Shown here in pieces: positions 49,389 through 57,722 of a stretch of DNA of 64,000 nucleotides (within the stretch, counting starts at the first letter, position 1; each line of letters opens with the position of its first letter). Source of the DNA: Clavelina lepadiformis (lineage: Eukaryota > Chordata > Ascidiacea > Aplousobranchia > Clavelinidae); assembly GCF_947623445.1 (NCBI RefSeq), contig NC_135243.1, forward strand, positions 14,882,501-14,946,500, written 5' to 3'. The notes under the pieces are model-generated. The model was given only the letters and a program-made list of their open reading frames with translations. It was not told the DNA's origin and did not search any database. The translations under genes and the position numbers were made by a program.

Positions 49389-50662
49389 ACAGGTGGTTGG
49401 TTATGCTGTTGCGCAACTGGTCTGTTGAGATGACTACTTCCAGCTCCACGCCCGTCCTGGAAAGGACGAAAAGCCGGACGAAATGTTGCTTGGTGAGCAA
49501 ACGGAACTCGTTGACGAAAATTTGTATGACCGGCATGGTCCTGAGTATGTCGATATCTCTGTGGAGCACGATAAGACGGAGTTGAACGGTATACGTTATC
49601 TGCTGCAGAACCTCTTGTATCGTTTTGTCTTTGATTTACAGCATTAGTAAGTTGAGTAATACGTTGTTCAAAATTGTCATTAATAAGCATTTGCGTAGCA
49701 TCCGCTCGTGGGGGTTGATGAGCGCTTGTTTTAGCTTCCAATTTGCCTTCAGTCGTATCCGCAAACATGTGTGGGTTAGATACTTGCAAAATGTTATCTG
49801 CTCTATCCGCCAATTCACTCAAAGTCAATTCTGGTGAAGCCGCTAATATTTTTCGAACATCCGCTGGAAGTCTATCGAGTAAAAGCTTTTTGAGAAGCGT
49901 TTCCACCATCGGATCAATTTGACCATGTTGATTAAGTGTATTTCGCATATCGCGCAGCAAATCACTAGGACGCCTAGTCGTGCTATTTATGTCCGTAGCA
50001 GACAATAACTTGTTCAAGCTCAAAGCTTCACTGGCCATAAACTGCTTGATTAACTCGTGTTTCAGATGTTGATATGGCTCCTCGGTGTTCGGTTGCAATA
50101 TTACATGGTTAACACGATCTATATGACCAGAGTCCAAAGCCGAAATAACATGTAAGAATTTCGCACGTTCTGATATAATGTTATGTTCGACAAAGATGTT
50201 TTCAACAACAGACACCCAGGCAAAAATATTCTTAGGCCAAAGCTTAGGTATATTCAGCGACGATCCTGAGGCGCGCACACCTCTATCGACTAGTAACCCA
50301 TCGGAAGCAAAGCTATCACGTGGCGGGACTACGGACGTCGACATGACGGGGTTTTGTCTGCTCGATGTCGATGCAGAAACTGTCGGCTCACTCATAACCG
50401 AAGTAACTACATTTGAATCCGGCAACCGACTTATACTACTATCGGGTACAGTTACGTGGGAGGTTACAATAGCAAAGGTTTCCTCGGTAGGATTAGACAT
50501 TATACTGGTTCTAGATGTAGGACTTGTTTCTATAAGCGACTTTATAAAATTTGGGGTAGACGTCGATCGCGTTGTCCTATTAAAGATAGGCGATAGCGTA
50601 GGTTTGGTTTTAGTCGAGCGCAAATTATACTTAGAGCTGAAGATTGGTAGAAACGATGCCAT
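49277..50662 (-). CDS. gag: Gag-like protein of the gypsy element
   Basis: An open frame of 461 residues is the first gene after the 5' LTR. The first 130 residues are Ser/Thr-rich and low in complexity. Residues of about 135-300 form a helical retrotransposon Gag capsid-like core (FAWVSVVENIF, then DRLPADVRKILAA, both typical of CsRn1-group Gag). Near the C terminus lies an unusual finger, CYYHAMFGRNAYRCKEPC, with spacing C-x2-H-x9-C-x3-C instead of the retroviral CCHC knuckle. That finger is a known mark of the CsRn1 group. The protein would package element RNA in cytoplasmic particles. An antisense open stretch at 50,178-50,669 is a shadow. Confidence 0.85.
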   Translation of the reverse strand: MASFLPIFSSKYNLRSTKTKPTLSPIFNRTTRSTSTPNFIKSLIETSPTSRTSIMSNPTEETFAIVTSHVTVPDSSISRLPDSNVVTSVMSEPTVSASTSSRQNPVMSTSVVPPRDSFASDGLLVDRGVRASGSSLNIPKLWPKNIFAWVSVVENIFVEHNIISERAKFLHVISALDSGHIDRVNHVILQPNTEEPYQHLKHELIKQFMASEALSLNKLLSATDINSTTRRPSDLLRDMRNTLNQHGQIDPMVETLLKKLLLDRLPADVRKILAASPELTLSELADRADNILQVSNPHMFADTTEGKLEAKTSAHQPPRADATQMLINDNFEQRITQLTNAVNQRQNDTRGSAADNVYRSTPSYRAPQRYRHTQDHAGHTNFRQRVPFAHQATFRPAFRPFQDGRGAGSSHLNRPVAQQHNQPPVCYYHAMFGRNAYRCKEPCVYHARFAKNAQGSPSRLY

Positions 50663-50865
50663 AAACTAACAATAAATGAATAGAAAATTACTACGGTAAT
50701 GAAAGAATAATAATAAAGACATTACCGTGAAGTTAAGCAATTCGATATATATCCCAAGTACAGCCAACGTCGCAGAGTAATAATAATCCGAGTACGTTGT
50801 GGCCTTGAACTTCACGTCTTGCTGCTTGCTCGTCAGAGGTGCGTATTCTTCTTCTTGTTGTAGAA

Positions 50866-50881
50866 GAAAGTCGGGTCACCA
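50866..50881 (-). promoter_or_regulatory. Primer binding site of the gypsy element
   Basis: Two bases past the 5' LTR the minus strand reads TGGTGACCCGACTTTC. TGG is the universal complement of tRNA CCA ends, and TGGTGACCC resembles the tRNA-Trp type site described for CsRn1-like elements. The tRNA assignment is an inference. Confidence 0.5.
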
Positions 50882-50883
50882 TT

Positions 50884-51665
50884 TATGGGAAATGGATGGT
50901 GTTGTAATGGTTTTGGGATGGCCTAAGCCAAACCCAGTCTTTCAGTTTTATTGTCTGACTCCTATGATTGTCTTTGACTCCGTTGCGTTTACTGTCTCAT
51001 TTGCTTCTTAAATCAACACCAACTTCATAAAGTTTAGTTGTTATATTGTCCGAATCAGTTGTATCGAATTAGCAATATTTACACCATGATCCCACTTTCT
51101 TAATAATTCAGTAATAACTTCAATTTTACAGAACAAGGGAACTAACTCAGAGAAGAGAGAATTTCCAAGATCCGTTTTGTAAGAGAGCGATTTCAACCAA
51201 ACATTTCTTTTTATACTAAAATATTGACCAATCAGCGCTTCCAAATTACTTCTCTATCCACGTGTACATGTGTCCATGTTATTCTAAGCTTTACAGCACA
51301 AAGAATTCAAATACAGAAAACCACTTGACACACTTAACTACTCCACATGTTGGTTTGAAACTACGATTTGATTAAAGATACTAGAACCAATCATTGCTAC
51401 CATAAAACCACGTGTCGCATACATTTTACACTACTAACGTTTCATCGAGTACACTCCAACTATACGCCGTGAATACAAGGTACTTCAAAACTTCAATCTG
51501 CGTCACATATGTCGGTTTTAAAATTCCATGTTTGAATAAGAGATTAACACGATAAATACGTCTGTTTTAACATTTACTTAATTCCAGCCAGAGAAAATGC
51601 AAAAACCGCGTTTTAAAAGTGTCAATTATAAAACTTGGTTAATTTGATGATATCCAAACGCCACA
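50884..51665 (-). repeat. 5' LTR of the gypsy element
   Basis: This 782-bp LTR is about 99.2% identical to the 3' LTR. It borders 5S-derived bases on its outer side. Its last two bases form part of the target duplication of the Mutator-like transposon that inserted directly beside it. Confidence 0.9.
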
Positions 51666-51672
51666 CTGTTCA

Positions 51673-51958
51673 CGTGACCCGACACCTTATCGAAAGACAC
51701 TTTATCGAACGACACTTAATCGAACGACACTTTATCGAAAGACACTTAATCGAACGACACCTGATCGAAACGACACCTGATCGAAACGACAGTTGATCGA
51801 AAGACACTTTATCGAACCGAAAGTTGATCAAACGACACTTTATCGAACCGACAGTTAATCAAAACGACAGTTGATCGAACGACACTTTATCGAACCGACA
51901 GTTCAAGCAAGATTTTTGCGTGTTTCTCAAACATTGAAACAATGGGTCATTGTGATGT
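51673..51958. repeat. Left TIR of the MULE, built of tandem 15-16-bp motifs
   Basis: The outer 240 bp consist of about 15 tandem copies of a motif close to GACACTTTATCGAAC, with variants GACAGTTGATCGAA and GACACCTGATCGAAA. The inner 45 bp are unique (ending CATTGTGATGT). The whole is inverted at the right end. Confidence 0.85.
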
Positions 51959-52506
51959 TCAGCTATCTGTCCATGTTTGTTTGATAAAATTGGATTTTGT
52001 AATTTTTGAGATATTGTGATATTTATATAATTTTGCTCTCTCTCCGCATTGAAACGTATTACTCATTTACGCACCAATAACTTGACTAACTATTCTTTTT
52101 CGTTCTCTTTTCACAGCGGGGGCGCGGCGTAACAAGAAGAATTTATAGAAATGTGTCACTTTTAGAAATACCTAATTTACACTAAATTCACTTTCTTTAG
52201 TTTTACAATTATGATGTATACAGGAAGCCAGATGATGTTTCTACTAACCTGTAATAATCTCATCGTCTACGACGCATAGGTTTCTAGTAATTAACGATTG
52301 CAAATGTGTGTGCGGGGTTGGCCACACCTAGTTTTTTTAGTAAACTCGCGAGCCTGGTTAGGATAGGGTTAAAAGATCCACAATTTATTGAAACAACTGA
52401 CGATATGCACTGTTAAAAGAACGACAATTTATTAAAAGAACTGACAACATGCACTGTTAAAAGCACGACAACTGACGAAGTGCACATTTCAATCGCATTC
52501 ATTTAA

Positions 52507-53275
52507 TTACAAGTTGTGTGCAATTGCTCGAAGATAACTTTTTATGTCCATATTTGTTGAGTCATAATTTTCAACTATGCTCTTCAGCCGTTGGTTGACA
52601 GCGTCGTAGCGCTTCTTCCGAGGTGGGCCATCGATTCCAGCACTCAATTGCTCAATTAACATTTCGTTGGAACCTTGTTCCCGCTTAATTTTTTTGACGA
52701 GTCTTCGAAGCGTCGGATGGGATAATGAGACACGCTTGCTGAACGCATTGTGCCATCCTTCAATGCTATTATTCGTTCTTGGAAGGAAGCGGAATTGGCC
52801 ATTGGCCAAAATGGAAAAGGCAGCCGAGAATTTCTGCCCGAGGGAAGCTGGGAGAAAGAGCATTATATGCTGCCATTTCAAAGTCTATTGTTACGGTTTC
52901 TGGGGCTATTCCTGGTCGCTGTTGTTCCAATAAACAAAAGATGCGATTGTACACAGCTTCAGATTTGTTCTCGGTAATGGTGTATACGAGTGGCACCGTG
53001 CGATTTTCATCGACCAGCGCGTGTATCGTGTACAGCTGGTATCCAAGTGGGGCAACATCAAATGTACCGTCACAAAACCAATTAGCGCAGTTGTTCAGTA
53101 TATCCAGATTCTTTTGAGATGCAAACATATAGAATTCGTTCTCATCGTCTTCCTCGATAACGAAGGCTTCTCCCCTCGGTGTATTAGCTGAGCGTGATCT
53201 TAGCTTGCTTTTCGTGAATTTCATTGTTGAAAATATTTGTTCACATGTGTACGTGCTACCAAGCATCGAAGCCAT
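52507..53275 (-). pseudogene. MULE transposase, internally deleted and frameshifted
   Basis: Two open frames form one broken gene. The first (53,275-52,769, 168 residues) contains the MULE DDE core: CDGTFDVAPLGYQ carries the first Asp, then VTIDFEMAAYNAL and CLFHFGQ give the second Asp and the C..H block. The second (52,881-52,507, 124 residues) continues with LPRTNNSIEGWHNAF, the third catalytic-region motif, and HPTLRRL. Family members have roughly 80-90 residues between FHFGQ and RTNN; here they adjoin and the frame changes, so an internal deletion is likely. Residues 1-30 of the first frame (GSTYTCEQIFSTMKF, then LRSR) look like the C-terminal dimerisation motif of hAT-type transposases, an unexpected neighbour. 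The product cannot be active. Confidence 0.8.
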
Positions 53276-53614
53276 TTATTTTGCGCTGTCGGTCAAGCTG
53301 GGATAAAGACTACTTTCAAGAAGCTACTTTGTGTAAAAGTCAGGCAGCGACATGCCCCTTGCTATAAAATTTTGCCTTCAATTCCTTACTCTTTGTATCT
53401 ATAATGACTAGTCTAGTCTACTGTACAGACAATCTCGTACTTAGTAATTCTCGTGCGTATTCTTGTGATATCTTATTAATATGTGGGCGGGCCGGCCGCC
53501 ATGCGAAATCGTACACTTTATGATACAAATATAAAATATAGATATAAAATATAAATCGTCAACTTTATGATATATACATCACAATTCATTAATGCACACC
53601 ATTACAAAGACCGC

Positions 53615-53900
53615 ACATCACAATGGCTCATTGTTTCAATGTTTGAGAAACACGCAAAAATCTTGCTTGAACTGTCGGTTCGATAAAGTGTCGTTCGATC
53701 AACTGTCGTTTTGATTAACTGTCGGTTCGATAAAGTGTCGTTCGATCAGCTGTCGTTTCGATAAAGTGTCTTTCGATCAACTGTCGGCTCGATTAACTGT
53801 CGTTCGATAAAGTGTCTTTCGATCAGCTGTCGTTTCGATCAGGTGTCGTTCGATAAAGTGTCTTTCGATAAAGTGTCTTTCGATAAGGTGTCGTAGTACC
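53615..53900. repeat. Right TIR of the MULE
   Basis: This is the inverted counterpart of 51,673-51,958: the unique inner part starting ACATCACAATG, then tandem motifs such as GATAAAGTGTCTTTC, ending GTCGTAGTAC. The two TIRs differ in the exact order of motif variants, so the motif tract has been reshuffled in one or both arms. Confidence 0.85.
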
Positions 53901-53906
53901 CACTGT

Positions 53907-53928
53907 TCAACCTGGTATGGTCGTAGGC
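53907..53928 (-). pseudogene. 5S rRNA gene split by insertions (5' part)
   Basis: The final 22 positions of the split gene (97-118 on the plus strand) read TCAACCTGGTATGGTCGTAGGC. They complete the gene begun at 42,172. Confidence 0.85.
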
Positions 53929-54039
53929 GATTTCAAAAGAAAGAAAATGGCTTTTTCAATTCTAATTCGATTGCATAGGAAATTCAAAAAAGCAAATAGT
54001 TGCTATAAATTTAATTGAAATATACAGCATGACTAAAAT
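53929..54039. repeat. 5S intergenic spacer, last unit of the array
   Basis: This 111-bp spacer has the array length and sequence (GATTTCAAAAGAAAG at its start, ACAGCATGACTAAAAT at its end). It shows that the DNA right of the insertions is the continuation of the same array. Confidence 0.9.
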
Positions 54040-54109
54040 GCTTACAACACCCGGTATTCCCAGGCTGTCACACATCCAAGTACTAACCGGGCTCGAGGTT
54101 GCTTAACTT
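54040..54109 (-). pseudogene. Truncated 5S rRNA gene cut by a LINE
   Basis: Seventy of 118 nt are present (plus-strand positions 1-70), ending GCTTAACTT. The expected CCGAGATC is replaced by a T-rich tract that is the poly(A) end of a minus-strand LINE. No 5S sequence is found on the far side of the LINE, so the array ends here in this window. Confidence 0.85.
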
Positions 54110-54236
54110 TTTCTTTTTTTTTTAACCTATTCATGGGTTTTAACACGACAATGCACGATCAATACACGAAAACAATATTCGATATGCAATACACTTATGT
54201 ACATAAATACTTCTTTTGATACTGTCACAATCGAAA

Positions 54237-54675
54237 TTAATTTGAGCACATACTATTCCAAAGGGTTTGTGTTACTGAGTTGTGAACACTTGTCTGGCGA
54301 CTTTTCGCTGCGCTATTGCGCGCTTTTGACATGGCTTTTATTCTGTTTATCACCTCTTGATAGAGAAAAGGTTCTTGTTCGAAAATCACTTTGTTCCTAG
54401 ATAGCCATATGCAGTACCTTGAAATGCTTAACAATAATATTGTTGCATTCAAATTGGTTTCGCAAACACAAAGTTGTTTTAGTGAACTCAAGTCCAAGGC
54501 AATACACATTTGTGGAGAAACTTTCGGCATCAAAACACCACTGATGTTAAATATTATCACGTTTACATAATCCCATATGGGTTGTATACATACACAATCA
54601 TAAAACAAATGATATACATCTTCATCATGAAGGTCACATAATGGGCATTTTGATGTTTTTTGTATACGTGCTATG
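54237..54675 (-). pseudogene. LINE C-terminal region with CCHC zinc finger
   Basis: Reading the minus strand from 54,675, the frame gives KTSKCPLCDLHDEDVYHLFY then DC, a C-x2-C-x8-H-x4-C finger typical of the C terminus of L1/Tx1 ORF2 proteins, followed by about 110 residues to a stop at 54,237. The solo LTR at 54,680 separates it from the reverse transcriptase part. The 4-bp duplication CGCT on both sides shows that the two parts were once continuous. The 127 bp from here to the poly(A) tract form the 3' untranslated end. Confidence 0.8.
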
Positions 54676-54679
54676 CGCT

Positions 54680-55342
54680 TATGGGGATGATGGTGTGGAT
54701 GGATTGCTTTAAGGTTGGTCTAAAGCCAAGACCTGTTAGTCTTATTGTTTGACTCCGAGATAATTGTCTTTGACTCCGTTGCGTTTACTGTCTCTATAAT
54801 GTTTCTTCAAATCAACACCAACTTCATAAAGTCTAATTGTTATATTGTCCGAATAGGTTGTATCAAATTAGAAACATTTACACCATCTTTCCACATTTAA
54901 ACATCGCTATAACTCGAATTCAGTAATGATTCCAATTCCGAATAATTCAGCAATAACTTCAATTCAGCAGAACAGAAGAAATAGCCAAGATAAAAGAGTT
55001 TTAGAAGAGAGCGATTTAGACCAAGCATAAGCTTTTATACTCCCATATTGACCAATCAGCGAATGCCATATGTTATTTTTGCATTGCTACGTACAAGCTA
55101 TGTCACATCTAATATTATTCTATTATCACCGAAACTCTTGACCAAAGTACCATCGAAACGTTACACGGTAAAAATACAATATAGTATTTGAAACACTTCA
55201 AACTCTTTTGTTTGCATAACTGCTTAACCACGAGTAATACATCTGTTTAAACATTCAATTGCCTGTACTGGAGAAACACACACAAACCGCTTTCAAAATG
55301 CCAATTACATAATTGTTATAATTTGTTATCACGATCGCCACA
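54680..55342 (-). mobile_element. Solo LTR of the gypsy family, inserted in the LINE
   Basis: This 663-bp LTR is related to the 782-bp LTRs at 42,721 and 50,884 (shared blocks such as TTGACTCCGTTGCGTTTACT and AACACCAACTTCATAAAGT) but clearly diverged and shorter. In LTR orientation it starts TGTGGCGATCG and ends CCCCATA. It has a perfect 4-bp duplication CGCT (54,676-54,679 and 55,343-55,346). No internal region is present, so it is a product of LTR-LTR recombination. Confidence 0.88.
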
Positions 55343-56994
55343 CGCTCATTAAAACATAAGGGTAGCACATTCCATACTATCTTGTAACCAAAAGTTTTTA
55401 AATATTTTGGTAGTAGCTTATTGTGAATGCCAGTCCACATGTTTTGCATATTTATGGGGAACATAGGTACTAGTACTTGTGCATTTCTCTCGTTTACAAT
55501 TCTCCTGTAGATTTGTTTGGTTGTCTTTTCAGCAGTTTTATCTATGGTAATGCTGTAACGTTTCAGGATATCAACTACGTTGCTATAATATGACGTGGGT
55601 TGTGAAGCATGCAGCACAGAATTATTTACAGGCATTGCCAGCATTTTACACAAAGTAAAGCCAATGTAATATTCAAGGAAATACAGCGGTAAGTGTATGC
55701 TGTTATTTTGCTTTCGAGCGTTGTAATATTTCTTAACAACTTTTAACTTAAAGATATCTAAATACAATGGAATGTCAAGAAAGTCGTATCCACCGTTTTC
55801 CCTGGTTTTACTTATCGTTTCAATGTTTAATCTTGCACCAGTGCGAAAATCATAATTTTCAACAATTTTGCGTACATTTCGGCGTTGCTGAATCGCAAGA
55901 TCATACACTCTAGAACCATACACAAAAATGGGCAATATTAGTGTTTTTACAATTAGCGATTTTCCATCATACGTCGATCTAAATTTTGAGAAACTCGATA
56001 CCTTCAAACGCATGCTACGCACCTTGTTTTCGAGCCAATCAGTAATTGCCTGAGGTTTACCATAAGGAACGTTCAAAACATTTATCGAATCGACCCAGGA
56101 AAGCGTGGGAAGCTGAGAGTTTTTGCTTTGCTTCTTACCTAGTTTCAAAGCCGTTACTTTACTGAAATTCACTTTTATTCCCGTCCCTGTAAGGTATTCA
56201 CCTACTACAAAAAAGGCTTGTGACACCGATTGTTCATCTTGAAGCACCAAGGTTGTATCATCAGCGTATGCTATAGTTTTCACAACTTTACCGCCTGAAG
56301 CTGGTAGATGTAAACCTTGTATAGCTGTATTCTTGTTTAAAGCAATTATAACCGGCTCCATTGCTAACAAAAACAAATACAAGCTTAATGGATGTCCTTG
56401 TCGTAAACCGCGTTCGACGCGAAAATCTGCCCCTATGTGCCCATTGATCATTACACATGTTTGATTATTTATCAGCGTAGTTGTAATCATTTTCGTAAAA
56501 ATTTCACCAAACCCGAATTTTTTCAGAATTTCAACCAAGAATTCATGGTCGACGCAGTCAAATGCTTTGTAGATGTCAATAGATACAATGTAACCATCGG
56601 TGTTTCTGTTTTTAATATATTCAATACAGTCTCTAAGCAGCGCTGTTCCATCGTTTATATCTCTGCCACACACAGCAAACTGCGTGTCATTGATAAGTTT
56701 TGGTACTAAGCTTTTCAATCGTAACGTCATCATTTTGCTAAATATTTTATAATCGACATTCAGTAATGTTATCGGTCGATAATTTTTTATATCAGTCCGT
56801 TCGCTTTTCTTAAATATCAGAGTTATCAATCCCCGAGTAAACTCGGCGGGTGGTTGTGATTCAGCAAAAAACTCTTTCGCTACTTCAATCAGCGTGTCGC
56901 CTACAAGGCTCCAAAACGTTTTGTAGAATTCTATGCTTAAGCCATCGAGCCCCGGTGTTTTACCATTTTTCATGGATTTAACGGCGAAAAGCAT
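55343..56994 (-). pseudogene. LINE reverse transcriptase domain
   Basis: About 550 residues of uninterrupted reading frame. The region has GKTPGLDGLSIEFYKTFW at its start (finger motif), IKNYRPITLLNVDYKI, SIDIYKAFDCVDH with the first catalytic Asp, RGLRQGHPLS, and IAYADDTTL with the YADD catalytic pair. Beyond it lies the long C-terminal part (RKIVENYDFRTGARLN and onward) normal for L1/Tx1 ORF2. The frame is open upstream of the Met at 56,994 to about 57,050, so that Met is not a true start. A frameshift there separates it from the linker. The last codons run into the solo LTR. The motifs are intact, so the RT core decayed little before the breaks. Confidence 0.88.
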
Positions 56995-57041
56995 CTCGTC
57001 CTTAGTTACTTCTAGATCTAAGGTCTCTGTTGTGTCTCTAT

Positions 57042-57461
57042 CTATTTTTGTTCAATATCCTGTAGGAACGCGCTTTGTCTTCGTTTGTCAAGTTTTTGTT
57101 TCGAGTATAAGGTTTTATAAAAATCAGTCGCAACGTCTAGTTTTTCTTTCGGCGTGTTTACTTCAATCTTTTGATTTGTGTGCAGCGACTCGATGTAGGT
57201 CGCTCTATGATGTTCTTTCAGCTTGCGGTAGAAAAACTTTGTCGGGCGGTCTCCGCCGTCAAGTTCATTTGCATGAGCAATTATTCTAATTTTCTTTCGT
57301 TTTTCTTTGTGGATAGTAATTAGTTCGGCTTTTGTTTTGCGAAACTCTGTCATGACTTTTTTGCCTTCATTTAAGTCTTGGCTCAAATCATTGAGGCTTG
57401 CGTTTAATTCGTGTTCTCGCTGATTCTTTTTTTGGTGAATTCGCTTCGAGTGTTTCTGCAC
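57042..57461 (-). pseudogene. LINE linker between endonuclease and reverse transcriptase
   Basis: About 139 residues, rich in Lys, Glu and Gln and predicted helical. They include GGDRPTKFFYRKLKEHH, a block conserved in L1/Tx1 ORF2 just before the reverse transcriptase. It lies in a different frame from the endonuclease end (overlap at 57,404-57,461) and from the RT (break near 57,045), so two frameshifts disrupt this gene. Most similarity to the family starts at the HSKRIHQKK segment. Confidence 0.75.
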
Positions 57462-57722
57462 CAGTCTCTTATTCGGTACTTTGTATTAATCCACCAATCG
57501 AGTTTATTTTTGTAAAGAACTTGCAGACTTTTGTAATCATGCCAGCTTTCTTTTAATTCTTGAGTAACGTCTTCATTTTCGTAAACGGTGACATTATTTT
57601 TCCAGTAGCCATTGCCGTACACTCTGGAAATGTTTAATTTGCTATCAACGTGAATCACATCGTGATCACTTACAGCGTAAGGTTCGATGACATGATTAAT
57701 GTGCGTGAGCTCTGCACAATAT
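57404..57722 (-). pseudogene. LINE endonuclease C-terminal fragment
   Basis: The frame reads ELTHINHVIEPYAVSDHDVI, in which SDH is the terminal catalytic motif of APE-type LINE endonucleases. It continues with GNGYWKNNVTVYENEDV, the conserved GxGYWKxN block that follows it in L1/Tx1 elements, then LDWWINTKYRIRD. The earlier part of the endonuclease, including the R-x-D-R-x-Y block, is missing because the element is 5' truncated at the minisatellite junction. Confidence 0.78.

Larger units (their letters stand above)
42721..51665 (-). mobile_element. Env-bearing Ty3/gypsy LTR retroelement, CsRn1-like, inserted in a 5S gene
   Basis: The element is 8,945 bp on the minus strand, with two 782-bp LTRs and the order gag, pol (protease, reverse transcriptase, RNase H, integrase), env. 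The LTRs differ at only about six positions (under 1%), so it is a young insertion. The gag tail has a C-x2-H-x9-C-x3-C finger and the integrase end has the wording typical of the CsRn1 group of Ty3/gypsy elements. It appears nearly whole, with about one break in pol by eye. The target is the 5S gene: CTAC flanks the left side and CTGT the right, consistent with a 4-bp duplication with later change. The family also left three other loci in this window. Confidence 0.9.
51673..53900 (-). mobile_element. Mutator-like (MULE) DNA transposon with long compound TIRs
   Basis: The 2,228-bp element is flanked by the 9-bp direct repeat CACTGTTCA (51,664-51,672 and 53,901-53,909). A target duplication of 9 bp is typical of MULEs. 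Terminal inverted repeats of about 286 bp bound it, and the minus strand carries a broken MULE transposase. It sits exactly on the junction of the gypsy LTR and 5S DNA, so it arrived after that element. The regions 51,959-52,506 and 53,276-53,614 show no coding content that I can identify. Confidence 0.85.
54110..57720 (-). mobile_element. Tx1/L1-type LINE, 5' truncated, inserted in a 5S gene
   Basis: A minus-strand non-LTR retrotransposon. From the right it carries the end of an APE-type endonuclease, a linker, reverse transcriptase, and a C-terminal CCHC finger, then a short 3' region and a poly(A) tract (plus-strand TTTCTTTTTTTTTT at about 54,110). The reverse transcriptase wording fits the Tx1 branch of L1 elements, some of which are known to insert in repeated RNA genes including 5S rDNA. 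The 5' end is lost near 57,720, where a minisatellite begins. A 663-bp solo LTR interrupts it. Excluding the LTR about 2.95 kb of LINE remains. It is not functional. Confidence 0.85.

Noticed and set aside
50178-50669. 163-codon plus-strand frame opposite gag
   Set aside because: It is the antisense shadow of the Ser/Thr-rich start of gag, with no independent support.
51666-51680. CTGTTCACGTGACCCGAC beside the LTR considered as a second primer binding site
   Set aside because: It lies outside the element, and is explained by 5S flank plus the first bases of the MULE.
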